Shown here: in pieces, positions 28,401-38,027 of the stretch
Numbering within the stretch: the first letter of the stretch is position 1
How the letters are laid out: every line of letters begins with the position of its first letter
Source: Rhodopseudomonas telluris
Lineage (GTDB): Bacteria > Pseudomonadota > Alphaproteobacteria > Rhizobiales > Xanthobacteraceae
DNA: 64,000 nucleotides
Direction of reading: 5' to 3'
NCBI RefSeq assembly: GCF_042432815.1
Contig: NZ_JBHLWM010000012.1
Span: 62,001-126,000, forward strand
The notes under the pieces: model-generated
What the model saw: the letters and a program-made list of their open reading frames with translations, nothing else
Databases searched by the model: none
What the model was told of the DNA's origin: nothing
Translations under genes and position numbers: made by a program

Positions 28401-29288
28401 ATGACGGCCATCGCATTCATCGGTCTCGGCAACATGGGCGGCCCGATGGCCGTCAATCTGGCGAAGGCCGGACAGCAGGTTACCGGCTTCGATCTCGCCG
28501 CGGCATCGTGCGACGCCGTCAAGGCCGAGGGCGTCGCCACCGCGCCGACCGCAATCGACGCGGTGAAGGGCGCTGACGTGATCGTCACCATGCTGCCGGC
28601 CGGCAAGCACGTGCTTGCGGTCTGGAATGAGATCCTGCCGCACGCGGCGAAGGGCTCGCTGATCATTGATTGCTCGACCATCGACGTCGAGAGCGCCGTG
28701 CAGGCGCACGCGCTGGCCGCCAAGCATGGCGTCGCTTCCGTAGATGCGCCCGTGTCGGGCGGCACCGGCGGCGCCAAGGCGGCGACGCTCACTTTCATGG
28801 CTGGCGGAAGCGAGGCGGCGTTCGCCGCGGCCAAGCCCGTGCTCGAACAGATGGGCAAGAAGATCGTGCATTGCGGCGGCGCCGGCGCCGGGCAGGCGGC
28901 GAAGATCTGCAACAACATGATCCTCGGCATCTCGATGATCGCGGTCGGCGAGGCGTTCACGCTCGCCGAAAAGCTCGGCCTGTCGCATCAGGCGCTGTTC
29001 GACGTCGCCTCGACCTCGTCGGGGCAGTGCTGGTCGCTGACGACCTATTGCCCGGTCCCGGGCCCGGTGCCGACGTCGCCGGCCAACAACGGCTACAAGC
29101 CCGGCTTTGCCGCTGCGCTGATGCTGAAGGACCTCAACCTCTCGCAGGAAGCCGCCAGATCGTCCGGCGCCGCCACTCCGCTCGGCTCCCACGCCGCCGA
29201 ACTCTACGCGGCGTTCGAACAGGCCGGCCACGGCGGCACCGACTTCTCGGGCATCATCAACTACCTGCGCGAGCAGGGCAGGAAGTAG
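28401..29288 (+). CDS. mmsB: 3-hydroxyisobutyrate dehydrogenase
   Basis: A 295-residue NAD-dependent beta-hydroxyacid dehydrogenase. GLGNMGGPMA (8-17) binds the cofactor, DAPVSGGTGGA the substrate, and K168 in GAGQAAKICNNM is the catalytic lysine. The C-terminus has the HIBADH-typical KDLNLSQEAA. It oxidises 3-hydroxyisobutyrate to methylmalonate semialdehyde, the substrate of MmsA. SD GGGGGA is upstream. Confidence 0.95.
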   Translation: MTAIAFIGLGNMGGPMAVNLAKAGQQVTGFDLAAASCDAVKAEGVATAPTAIDAVKGADVIVTMLPAGKHVLAVWNEILPHAAKGSLIIDCSTIDVESAVQAHALAAKHGVASVDAPVSGGTGGAKAATLTFMAGGSEAAFAAAKPVLEQMGKKIVHCGGAGAGQAAKICNNMILGISMIAVGEAFTLAEKLGLSHQALFDVASTSSGQCWSLTTYCPVPGPVPTSPANNGYKPGFAAALMLKDLNLSQEAARSSGAATPLGSHAAELYAAFEQAGHGGTDFSGIINYLREQGRK

Positions 29289-29307
29289 TTGCCCGCAGTT
29301 CGGCGCC

Positions 29308-29406
29308 GTCATCCTGAGGTGCGAGCGTAGCGAGCCTCGAAGGATGCGGGCCTGCCTGCGGACCATCCTTCGAGACGCCCGGCTGCGCCGGGCTCCTCAG
29401 GATGAC
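29308..29406. repeat. intergenic palindromic repeat, family D (GTCATCCTGAGG type)
   Basis: GTCATCCTGAGGTGCGAGC at the left mirrors GGGCTCCTCAGGATGAC at the right, with CCTCGAAGGATG and CATCCTTCGAGA as a second internal pair. It separates mmsB from the next gene. Confidence 0.82.
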
Positions 29407-29449
29407 GTCTTCTTTGTAGTTGCTCAGTGTGACGATTGACGAGGGCGCC

Positions 29450-31171
29450 ATGACGACATTCCAGCAAGCCCGTGCCTTTCTGCTCCAATACCGCACCGAC
29501 TACGACAAAGCCGTCGCCAGCTTTCGCTGGCCGGATCCGCTGCCGTTCAACTGGGCGCTCGACTGGTTCGATGCCGAGCTCGCCAGCAACCCGGACAGCC
29601 GCGACCGCGCGGCGCTGTGGATTGTCGACGGCGCCAGCGGCAGCGAGGTCAAGCCGACCTTTGCGCAGTTGTCGAAACGCTCCAACCAGGTCGCCAACTA
29701 TCTGCGCGCCAAAGGCCTGAAGCGCGGCGATCATCTGCTGCTGCTGCTCGGCAATGTCGTGCCGCTGTGGGAGACGATGCTGGCGGCGATCAAGCTCGGC
29801 CTCGTCACCATTCCGGCGACGACGCTGCTGACGCCGGAGGAATTGCGCGATCGGCTGGACCGCGGTCGCGCCAAGGCAGTGGTCGCTGCGCCGGATCAAG
29901 TCGCCAAGTTTGCCGGCCTCGGCGGCGACGATCTGCTCCGCATCGTGGTCGGCGACGCGCAAGGCGGCTGGCATGCCTACGACGAGACGGCGCAGCATTC
30001 CGATGCGTTCGTGCCGGACGGTCCGACCCAGGCCGACGATCCGATGCTGCTGTACTTCACCTCCGGCACCACGGCGAAGCCGAAGCTGGTGCGGCACAGC
30101 CAACGTTCCTATCCGGTTGGCGCGCTGTCGACGATGTTCTGGCTCGGGCTGCAGCCGGGCGACGTGCATCTCAACATTTCCTCGCCGGGCTGGGCCAAGC
30201 ACGCCTGGAGCTGCTTCTTCGCGCCATGGAATGCCGGCGCGACGGTGTTCGTCGTCAATCAGCCGCGGTTCGACGCCAAGAGCCTGCTCGCCACCATCGG
30301 TCGCTGCGGCGTCACCACACTTTGCGCGCCGCCGACGGTGTGGCGAATGTTCATCCAGGAGAAGCTCGCGGACTACAAAGTCGCCCTGCGCGAGGTCTGC
30401 GGCGCGGGCGAGCCGCTCAATCCGGAAGTGATCGATCAGGTCAAAGCCGCCTGGGGCCTCACCATCCGCGATGGCTACGGTCAGACCGAAACCACCGCGA
30501 TGGTCGGCAACTCGCCGGGGCAAGCGGTGAAGATCGGCTCGATGGGCCGGCCGTTGCCCGGCTATGTCGTCAAGATCACCGATGCCGACGGCCATCCCGC
30601 GACCGAAGGCGAGATCACGCTGGCGCTCGGCGATGCGCGGCCCGCCGGCCTGATGCAAGGCTATCAGGGCGAGGGCGGCAAGCTCGCGGGCGCCGACGGC
30701 GACGTGTACCGCTCCGGCGACGTCGCCTTCGCCGACGAGGATGGCTATCTCACATTCGTCGGCCGTACGGACGACGTTTTCAAGTCCTCGGACTACCGGA
30801 TCTCGCCGTTCGAATTGGAGAGCGTGCTGCTGGAGCACGATCTCGTGGCCGAAGCCGCGGTGGTGCCGAGCCCGGATCCGATCAAGCTGGCCATTCCGAA
30901 AGCCTATGTGCTGCTCACCGCGAACGCCGAGCGCTCGCGCGACACCGCGTTGTCGATCTTCAAGCACATGCAAGGCCGGCTGGCGCCGTTCAAGCGCATC
31001 CGCAAGCTGGAGATCGTCAGCGAACTGCCGAAGACGATCTCCGGCAAGATCCGCCGCGTCCATCTCCGCCGCATCGAGCACGAGCACGATCAGGCCGACG
31101 CCCTGCGCGGTGTCGAGTTTCGCGAAGAGGATTTCCCGGAGCTGAAAGCCGCGCCCGCGAAGGATGCTTAG
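29450..31171 (+). CDS. acyl-CoA synthetase (medium-chain, ACSM/Acs-like)
   Basis: A 573-residue AMP-forming ligase. The P-loop is YFTSGTTAKPKLVRHS, YGQTE follows, and YRSGDVAFADEDGYLTFVGRTDDVFKSSDYRISPFE spans the hinge. The catalytic Lys is in ISGKIRR. The N-terminal PLPFNWALDWFD resembles medium-chain acyl-CoA synthetases. ATG 29450 begins the conserved part. It probably activates a branched or medium-chain acid. It may be outside the valine operon because a hairpin-forming repeat intervenes. Confidence 0.9.
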   Translation: MTTFQQARAFLLQYRTDYDKAVASFRWPDPLPFNWALDWFDAELASNPDSRDRAALWIVDGASGSEVKPTFAQLSKRSNQVANYLRAKGLKRGDHLLLLLGNVVPLWETMLAAIKLGLVTIPATTLLTPEELRDRLDRGRAKAVVAAPDQVAKFAGLGGDDLLRIVVGDAQGGWHAYDETAQHSDAFVPDGPTQADDPMLLYFTSGTTAKPKLVRHSQRSYPVGALSTMFWLGLQPGDVHLNISSPGWAKHAWSCFFAPWNAGATVFVVNQPRFDAKSLLATIGRCGVTTLCAPPTVWRMFIQEKLADYKVALREVCGAGEPLNPEVIDQVKAAWGLTIRDGYGQTETTAMVGNSPGQAVKIGSMGRPLPGYVVKITDADGHPATEGEITLALGDARPAGLMQGYQGEGGKLAGADGDVYRSGDVAFADEDGYLTFVGRTDDVFKSSDYRISPFELESVLLEHDLVAEAAVVPSPDPIKLAIPKAYVLLTANAERSRDTALSIFKHMQGRLAPFKRIRKLEIVSELPKTISGKIRRVHLRRIEHEHDQADALRGVEFREEDFPELKAAPAKDA

Positions 31172-31256
31172 CAAGGCCTTGCCGCTGCCGCTTGATATTA
31201 AGTGACGACCGGCAGCGGCAGCATGTCTGCGGCTTCATACATCGAGGAGGAACGCG

Positions 31257-32033
31257 ATGGCGAGGAAACTGATCGACATCTCCGTGCCGCTGCAGAACGA
31301 CGTTCCCGCCGATCCGCCGGGCAATCATCCGACCATTGAGTACATCGATCACCAGCAGGGGCTGCCGCGCATGCTGCAGTTCTTCCCCGGCCTGAAGGCG
31401 GAGGATCTGCCGGATGGGCAGGGCTGGGCGGTCGAGCAGGTGTCGCTGTCGACGCACAACGGCACACACCTCGACGCGCCCTGGCATTTCCACCCGACGA
31501 TGAATCGCGGCGAACGGTCGCCGAAGATCGACGAGGTGCCGCTCGACTGGTGCCTGCAGCCGGGCGTGAAGCTCGACTTCCGGCATCTGCCGGACGGTTA
31601 TGTCGTCACCGCCAAGGACGTCGAGACCGAGCTTGCGCGGATTGGGCACACGCTGTCGCCGCTCGAGATTGTGGTGGTGAACACCAGCGCCGGCGCGAAA
31701 TTCGGGCGGCCCGACTACGTCAACTCCGGCTGTGGCGTCGGCTATGAGGCGACGATGTATCTGCTCGAGCGCGGCGTCCGCCTCACCGGTACCGATGCGT
31801 GGAGCTGGGACGCGCCGTTCGTCTTCACGGCGCAGCGCTACGCCGAGACCAAGGACGCCAGCCTGATCTGGGAAGGCCACAAGGCCGGTCGGCACATCGG
31901 CTATTGCCACCTCGAGAAGCTGCACAATCTCGAGCTGTTGCCCGCGACCGGCTTCATGGTGTCGTGCTTCCCGGTGAAGATCGAGCGCGCGTCCGCAGGC
32001 TGGACGCGCGCCGTCGCGATCTTGAGCGAGTGA
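31257..32033 (+). CDS. cyclase/arylformamidase family metal-dependent hydrolase
   Basis: A 258-residue protein of the cyclase family (KynB-like). The metal motif HNGTHLDAPWHFHP is at about residues 62-75 and SGCGVGYEA lies further on. Members hydrolyse N-formyl amides or cyclic compounds with Zn/Mn. Very strong SD GAGGAGG. No kynurenine genes are nearby, so true N-formylkynurenine hydrolase is unlikely; isatin- or polyketide-type substrates remain possible. Confidence 0.86.
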   Translation: MARKLIDISVPLQNDVPADPPGNHPTIEYIDHQQGLPRMLQFFPGLKAEDLPDGQGWAVEQVSLSTHNGTHLDAPWHFHPTMNRGERSPKIDEVPLDWCLQPGVKLDFRHLPDGYVVTAKDVETELARIGHTLSPLEIVVVNTSAGAKFGRPDYVNSGCGVGYEATMYLLERGVRLTGTDAWSWDAPFVFTAQRYAETKDASLIWEGHKAGRHIGYCHLEKLHNLELLPATGFMVSCFPVKIERASAGWTRAVAILSE

Positions 32034-32054
32034 GCGCCGGTTCGGCGCCCGCGC

Positions 32055-32957
<903 letters not shown>

Positions 32958-33004
32958 GGGTGTTTCCTTCGCCCGTTGTTGTTCTTGTTGGTGCCTCGCG
33001 GCGC

Positions 33005-33047
33005 GTCATTCCGGGATACGCACTTTTGCGCGCATCCCCGGAATGAC
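33005..33047. repeat. intergenic palindromic repeat, family B, short copy 5
   Basis: GTCATTCCGGGATACGC and GCATCCCCGGAATGAC form a compact 43-base palindrome without the central segment of the longer copies. It lies between two minus-strand genes and could act as a terminator for the amidase-side promoter. Confidence 0.8.
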
Positions 33048-33089
33048 GATGGTTAGTTGCTGGGTGGTGCCCAGGTCAAGCGTGGCCGT

Positions 33090-34505
33090 TCATCGCGGCG
33101 GCGTCGGCCACGGCTTCTGCGCGCCGCGCAGGCCTTCGAAGGCTTTTGCGATCCGCAGCACGCCGAGATCGTCATAGCGACGGCCGACGATCTGCACGCC
33201 GATCGGAAATCCCTTCGAGCTATAGCCGCCGTTGATCGAGGCGGCGGGATTCTCCGCCATATTCCACGGAACGGTATAGAGGATGTGATCGAACGGAATA
33301 TCAGGATCGTCGAGCGGCGAGGGCAAGTCGGCGGCGAAGCTGACCACCGGCGCGACCGGTGAGATCAGATAGTCGATATTCGCGAACAGCGTCGCGCCCA
33401 TCGCCCGCACCGCCATGGTCTGGTTGAAGCCGCGTACCACGTCGACGCCGGACAAGGTCGCGCCGCCCTCCGCCCACCGCACGATGTAGGGCAGCACCTG
33501 CGCGCGCTGCTCTTCGCTGAGCTTGCTGACATCGTCCCACATCCGCGCCCGCCAGAACGCGTCGAGCCCGTCCATCATCTCGCGGGTGAAGCCGAGCTGC
33601 ACCTCTTCGACGATCGCGCCCTGCGTTTCGAGGGTCCGCGCAGCCTCGGTGACAACGCGGCGGACGTCGTCCTCCAGCGGCATGCCGAATCCGAGATCAG
33701 TGAGCAGGCCGATTTTCTTGCCGCGCAGATCGATATCGAGCTCGCTCCACGCGATGCCCTGCGGCGGCAGGCTCATGCCGTCGCGCGGGTCGGGCTGCGA
33801 CAGCACGCTCATCATCAGGGCGGAATCATCCACCGTGCGCGTCATCGGCCCGGCGCAGCGGCCGACATAGGGCGGATCGATCGGCACGCGGCCGAGCGAC
33901 GGCTTCAGCGCAAAGATGCCGCACCAGTTCGCCGGCAGCCGCACCGAGCCGCCGATATCCGTGCCGAGATGCAGCGGCCCGTAGCCGGCCGCGCCAGCCG
34001 CGCCCGCGCCGGCGGACGAGCCGCCGGTGTTCTGCGACACGTCCCACGGATTGCGGGTGACGCCGTGGAAGCTCGACAGGCCCGAAGACAGCATGCCGAA
34101 ATCCGGCATCGTCGTCTTGCTCCAGAGAATGCCGCCGGCCTCGCGCAGCCGCGCCGCGGGTGGGGCATCGACGGCAGCCGGCGTCAGTGCGGTGATCGGC
34201 ACGCCGAGTGGCACCGGCGTGCCCTGCGTCGCCACGTTCTCCTTGATCGTCACCGGCACGCCGTCGAGCAGGCCCTGCGGCTCGCCCTTCTGCCAGCGTT
34301 CGGTCGAGGCCCGCGCCGCGCGTCGCGCGCCGTCGGGATCGAACGCATATAGCGCGTTGAGGTGCGGCTCCCAGCGCTCCGCCTGCGCGATTACCTCGTC
34401 CATCACTTCGGACGGAGAGAACTGCTTGCTGTAGTAACCGGCGAGCAGTTCGGTGGCAGAGAGGTCGTTCAGCGTCATCGTCTTGCTGGACAGGCCGTCA
34501 GACAT
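33090..34505 (-). CDS. amidase (amidase signature family)
   Basis: A 471-residue amidase-signature enzyme. The catalytic triad is visible: Lys in VPVTIKENVA, cis-Ser in QNTGGSSAGAGAA, and the nucleophile in GTDIGGSVRLPA. It hydrolyses a carboxamide; substrate unknown. ATG 34505 was chosen because it overlaps the upstream peptidase stop by a few bases, and longer starts run antiparallel through that gene's coding frame. Probable two-gene operon with the M20 gene. Confidence 0.92.
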   Translation of the reverse strand: MSDGLSSKTMTLNDLSATELLAGYYSKQFSPSEVMDEVIAQAERWEPHLNALYAFDPDGARRAARASTERWQKGEPQGLLDGVPVTIKENVATQGTPVPLGVPITALTPAAVDAPPAARLREAGGILWSKTTMPDFGMLSSGLSSFHGVTRNPWDVSQNTGGSSAGAGAAGAAGYGPLHLGTDIGGSVRLPANWCGIFALKPSLGRVPIDPPYVGRCAGPMTRTVDDSALMMSVLSQPDPRDGMSLPPQGIAWSELDIDLRGKKIGLLTDLGFGMPLEDDVRRVVTEAARTLETQGAIVEEVQLGFTREMMDGLDAFWRARMWDDVSKLSEEQRAQVLPYIVRWAEGGATLSGVDVVRGFNQTMAVRAMGATLFANIDYLISPVAPVVSFAADLPSPLDDPDIPFDHILYTVPWNMAENPAASINGGYSSKGFPIGVQIVGRRYDDLGVLRIAKAFEGLRGAQKPWPTPPR

Positions 34506-35670
34506 TGGCGGCCACCGGCAGGCGCGTTTCGACAATCCGCGCGAACATGCTGGCACCGATCGGCAAGATCTTGTCGTCGAGCACGTAGCCGGGATTGTGC
34601 ACCGGCACGTCGCCGTCGTGGCCGACCCAGAAATACGCACCGGGGATCGCCTGCAGCATGTCGGCGAAATCCTCGCTGCCCATTTTCGGCTGCTCGCGCA
34701 GCTTGACGTTGGCGTCGCCGACCACGCCGCGCGCCACCTCGGCGACGACGTCGCTCTGCTCCTGCTGGTTCACCAGCACGCTGAAAATGTCGCGGATGTC
34801 GACGCTGATCTCGACGTCGAACGCCGCCGCGATGCCGGCGGCGAGCGCCCTCATGCGTTCGCGCACCAGCTTGCGGATGTCGTCGGAGAAGCAGCGCACC
34901 GTGCCGGCGAGCCGCGCTTCGCCGGGGATCACGTTGTAGGCCGAACCGGAATGGAATTGCGTGATCGACAGCACTGCCGAATGCAGCGGGTCGACGTTGC
35001 GGCTGACGATGGTCTGCAGCGCCTGGCCGAGCGTCATCGCGATCACAACCGGATCCTTGGAGCGCTCCGGCATCGCGCCATGAGCGCCGTAGCCGGAGAT
35101 CACGATGTCGAAGAAGTCGGCGCCGGCCATCGCCGGGCCGGGCAGGATCGCGATTTCGCCATGGGCGAGGTCGGGCGCATTGTGCAGGCCGTAGAGTTCG
35201 TCGCAGGGGAACTTCTGGAACAGGCCGTCCCTCAGCATCGCCCGCGCGCCGCCGAGGCCTTCTTCGGCGGGCTGGAAGATGAAATGCACGGTGCCGTCGA
35301 AATTGCGCGTCTCGGCGAGATAGCGCGCGGTGCCGAGCAGCATGGTGGTGTGGCCGTCATGGCCGCAGCCGTGGAAGCGGCCCGGAATGGTCGAGCGCCA
35401 CGCCAGATTGGTGTGCTCTTCCATCGGCAGCGCGTCCATGTCGGCGCGCAGGCCGATGCGGCGCTTGCCGTCACCCTTGCCCTTCAGCACGCCGACCACG
35501 CCGGTGCCGCCGAGCCCGCGAAACACCTCGATGCCCCAGGCGTCGAGCTTCTCGGCAACGATGTTGGAGGTGCGGACTTCCTCGAAGCCGATCTCCGGGT
35601 GCATGTGCAGATCGCGGCGGATCGCGGTCAGCTCGTCGGCGAAAGCGTCGATACGGTCGATGGTCGGCAT
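34498..35670 (-). CDS. M20-family amidohydrolase (hippurate hydrolase-like)
   Basis: A 390-residue metallo-amidohydrolase. The metal motifs HGCGHDGHTTMLLG and FQPAEEGLGGARAM, and the dimerisation-domain GYGAHGAMPERSKDP, fit the AmhX/hippurate hydrolase group. ATG 35670 gives the usual length; an extension to 35820 is Cys/Pro-rich and unsupported. It would cleave N-acyl amino acids, and its overlap with an amidase suggests joint breakdown of one amide. Confidence 0.93.
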   Translation of the reverse strand: MPTIDRIDAFADELTAIRRDLHMHPEIGFEEVRTSNIVAEKLDAWGIEVFRGLGGTGVVGVLKGKGDGKRRIGLRADMDALPMEEHTNLAWRSTIPGRFHGCGHDGHTTMLLGTARYLAETRNFDGTVHFIFQPAEEGLGGARAMLRDGLFQKFPCDELYGLHNAPDLAHGEIAILPGPAMAGADFFDIVISGYGAHGAMPERSKDPVVIAMTLGQALQTIVSRNVDPLHSAVLSITQFHSGSAYNVIPGEARLAGTVRCFSDDIRKLVRERMRALAAGIAAAFDVEISVDIRDIFSVLVNQQEQSDVVAEVARGVVGDANVKLREQPKMGSEDFADMLQAIPGAYFWVGHDGDVPVHNPGYVLDDKILPIGASMFARIVETRLPVAANV

Positions 35671-36077
35671 GTGGAGGATCACCCTTGCGGTCGCAGGTTG
35701 AGGCGGGACGAATGTCGGCGCACTGCATGCAAAGATCGGGCAACGATGCGCGGCCGAGCAGGGCGGTCCGGTGAGGCCGATGACGCCACCCCAGCCGCCG
35801 CACTCGGAGCATGCAGGCACCGGCGGTCATCTCACTCGAAAGTCGGGGGTGATGTCAAAGCGCGCGGCCGGCGCAGCCACTCCGCCGCCGCAACCCGCTT
35901 TGCGTTGTGCCCCGCGCTCGACTATGAATGCGGCGCTCTGGCGCGGAATCGGGCATGGCAAGGCCGCGCGCCGGGGCAGGCCTTCGGGCGTGATGCAGTG
36001 CGGCATCGGCATTCAGGAACGTTGCGGTGCTCCGCACTCTCCCGTCGCTGCCCGCATCGCAACCCGAGCGCGCCGAT
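35671..36077. other. 407-base intergenic region upstream of tRNA-Leu
   Basis: No gene is supported. Short frames on both strands are Arg/Pro/Ala-rich with no SD or motif. The space should hold divergent promoters for the leftward M20 gene and the rightward tRNA. Confidence 0.4.
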
Positions 36078-36166
36078 GCGGGCGTGGCGAAATTGGTAGA
36101 CGCAAGGGACTTAAAATCCCTCGGACCGAGAGGTCTGTGCCGGTTCGAGCCCGGCCGCCCGCACCA
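36078..36166 (+). tRNA. tRNA-Leu (anticodon UAA)
   Basis: A full class II tRNA of 89 bases with encoded CCA. The acceptor stem is GCGGGCG/CGCCCGC. The anticodon stem AGGGA/TCCCT holds the loop CTTAAAA, so the anticodon is TAA. A long variable arm follows, and the T arm contains GGTTCGAGCCC. It reads UUA/UUG codons, rare in this high-G+C genome. Confidence 0.97.
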
Positions 36167-36173
36167 ACGGCAA

Positions 36174-36629
36174 CTACGCGATCCGCTTCACCATGTGCAC
36201 CACGCGGGCTCCGTTCGCACGGGTTTCCAATCGCTCCTCCGCGTAGCCGAGGGAGGCGTAGAGGCGGATGTTTTTTTCGAAGCGCTCGTTGGTGTAGAGG
36301 CGCAGTGTCGTGCGAACGGCCTCGGTCGCGATCTGTTCGGCCACGGTGAGCAAGCGGCGGCCATAGCCGCGCTTCTGCGCGTCCGGCGACACCGCGACGT
36401 TGACGATCAGCACGTCGTCGGCGCGGAGTTCGGTCTCGATCAGCGCGGCCGGCGCGCCGTCGACTTCCAGCAGATCGAAGCGATGTTCCTGCACCGCGAC
36501 TGCGTAGTCGGCAAGCATCGGCAGCGGCTCGTAGCCGATCAGCGCGAGCCATTTCTGGTAGGCGCGCATCGTCAGGTCGGAGATGGCGTCGACGTCGGCG
36601 GCGGTGCCTCGTCGGATCAGTTCGGACAT
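36174..36629 (-). CDS. GNAT-family N-acetyltransferase
   Basis: A 151-residue acetyltransferase. VNVAVSPDAQKRGYGRRLL is GNAT motif A, with the R-G-x-G acetyl-CoA pyrophosphate loop. LRLYTNERFEKNIRLYASLGY matches motif B. ATG 36629 starts the conserved IRRGTAADVDAI. Convergent with tRNA-Leu, 7 bases away. Substrate unknown. Confidence 0.9.
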   Translation of the reverse strand: MSELIRRGTAADVDAISDLTMRAYQKWLALIGYEPLPMLADYAVAVQEHRFDLLEVDGAPAALIETELRADDVLIVNVAVSPDAQKRGYGRRLLTVAEQIATEAVRTTLRLYTNERFEKNIRLYASLGYAEERLETRANGARVVHMVKRIA

Positions 36630-36681
36630 TGGACCGTCTTTCCTGGCGTACGACAGCAACGCGGCGTCGAAACCTCCCGGC

Positions 36682-37491
36682 TCAATGTCCGCGGCCCATC
36701 GCGATCTGCACGAAGGCGACCACGACCTCGATTGCAATCAGCACCACGACGATCAGCTCGAGCCGCAGCGCGCGGCGGGTGTCGATGATGTCGGCGAGGG
36801 TGGAGGCGGTCTCGGCGACGACCGCGAGTTTGCGGTTCAGCGTGTCGACGCGCTCTTTCAGCTCGTATTCGTCTTCGAGGCGTGCGTAAAGCCGCTCGAG
36901 GTCGGGGCGTTCCCACAGCGCGTCCGGCTTCTCGGTAATGGCGACGCGGCCGGAGACGCGGTGCTGCACCAGCAGCGCATTGCCGATCAGCTTCATCATC
37001 GCGGGGCGGCTGCGGCGGGTGTGGCCGTGATCGGCAAGCTCGCGGGCGAACGGCTCGATCACTTCGAAAACCCTGGCGACCTCTCGCTCGTCATGCGCAA
37101 GCACGACGCTCTTGGCCAGCACGTCGGCGATGATCAGCAGGCGCTCCAGCGACATCTGCCGCAGCTGAATCGGCCCGCCGGCCGCGACCTGATCGTCGCC
37201 ATCCAGCTGGAACGCCGCCGTTTCGTCGTCGATGTTGTTGAAAGCACCGCCGATGCGCGGCTTCAGCCGCTGCAGGAACGCCGCTTCTTCATCGGCACTC
37301 AGCCCGATCAGCACCACCACGCCGTAGCGGAACAGCACCGCGATGCCGGCGCCCGCGCGCACCGCGAGCGGCACCGACGACAGGGCCTGTTCTTCGAAAC
37401 CGGACGTGTTGATGCGGTCACCGACATAGAGCGCGTGCGCGTTTGCCTTGGCGGCAAAAGCGTCGGCCGGAAAGGTCGGGGGAGTCGGCAT
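36682..37491 (-). CDS. RMND1/DUF155-family membrane-anchored protein
   Basis: A 269-residue protein. The DUF155 core includes GAGIAVLFRYGVVVLIGLSADEEAAFL and the helical ALWERPDLERLYARLEDEYELKERVDTLNRKL. A single C-terminal hydrophobic helix (LELIVVVLIAIEVVVAFVQI) forms a tail anchor. Family members include yeast Rmd1 and human mitochondrial RMND1, the latter linked to mitochondrial translation. The bacterial role is not established. Start ATG 37491 removes an unsupported 26-residue extension. Confidence 0.85.
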   Translation of the reverse strand: MPTPPTFPADAFAAKANAHALYVGDRINTSGFEEQALSSVPLAVRAGAGIAVLFRYGVVVLIGLSADEEAAFLQRLKPRIGGAFNNIDDETAAFQLDGDDQVAAGGPIQLRQMSLERLLIIADVLAKSVVLAHDEREVARVFEVIEPFARELADHGHTRRSRPAMMKLIGNALLVQHRVSGRVAITEKPDALWERPDLERLYARLEDEYELKERVDTLNRKLAVVAETASTLADIIDTRRALRLELIVVVLIAIEVVVAFVQIAMGRGH

Positions 37492-37628
37492 CGCGTCGAT
37501 CCTGTTGGGCTGTGTGTCGCGCCGGACCCTATCGCTGCGTCCGGGGGCCGCCAAGGCAGCGTCGGCCACACTGCGGACATGCGGGCCTGATTTTACGAAC
37601 GCCTCATTTCTGTCTATAGACGCGGCCC

Positions 37629-38021
37629 ATGACGATTTCTTTCAGGCTTCCTCGTTTCGCGCTCGTCGGTGCCGGTCTGCTGGCCGGCGCTGGGCTGTCC
37701 GGCTGCGCGGCGATCGGCGACAGCGCGATGTCGCAGGCATTCGTCGATCCGGCGCGCTACGACCTGTACAACTGCGAGCAACTCGCCGCCGAACGGAAGA
37801 GCCTCGATGCGCGGCTGGCCGATCTCGACGGGCTGATGCGCAAGGCGGAAACGGGCGTCGCTGGTTCGGTTGTGTCCGAGGTCGCGTATCGCAACGACTA
37901 CATCAATGTGAAGGCGCAGTCGCGGCTCGCCGAACAGACCTGGCGCGACAACAAATGCACCGAAGCGGCTCCGCCGACCGTGGCGGCTCCCGGTGCCAAG
38001 CCTCCGCGCGCCAGACGATAG
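37629..38021 (+). CDS. small lipoprotein of unknown function
   Basis: A 130-residue protein with a lipoprotein signal: basic start, hydrophobic stretch and lipobox LSGC with the modified Cys at 26. The mature part is helical and polar (NCEQLAAERKSLDARLADLDGLMRKAETG) and ends in a Pro/Ala/Arg tail. It is probably inner- or outer-membrane-anchored in the periplasm. No family recognised. Cys49 and Cys109 may form a disulfide. Confidence 0.72.
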   Translation: MTISFRLPRFALVGAGLLAGAGLSGCAAIGDSAMSQAFVDPARYDLYNCEQLAAERKSLDARLADLDGLMRKAETGVAGSVVSEVAYRNDYINVKAQSRLAEQTWRDNKCTEAAPPTVAAPGAKPPRARR

Positions 38022-38027
38022 CGCGCT

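Noticed and set aside
35855..36037. Small frames before the tRNA
   Set aside because: No SD, motif or coding-like composition.
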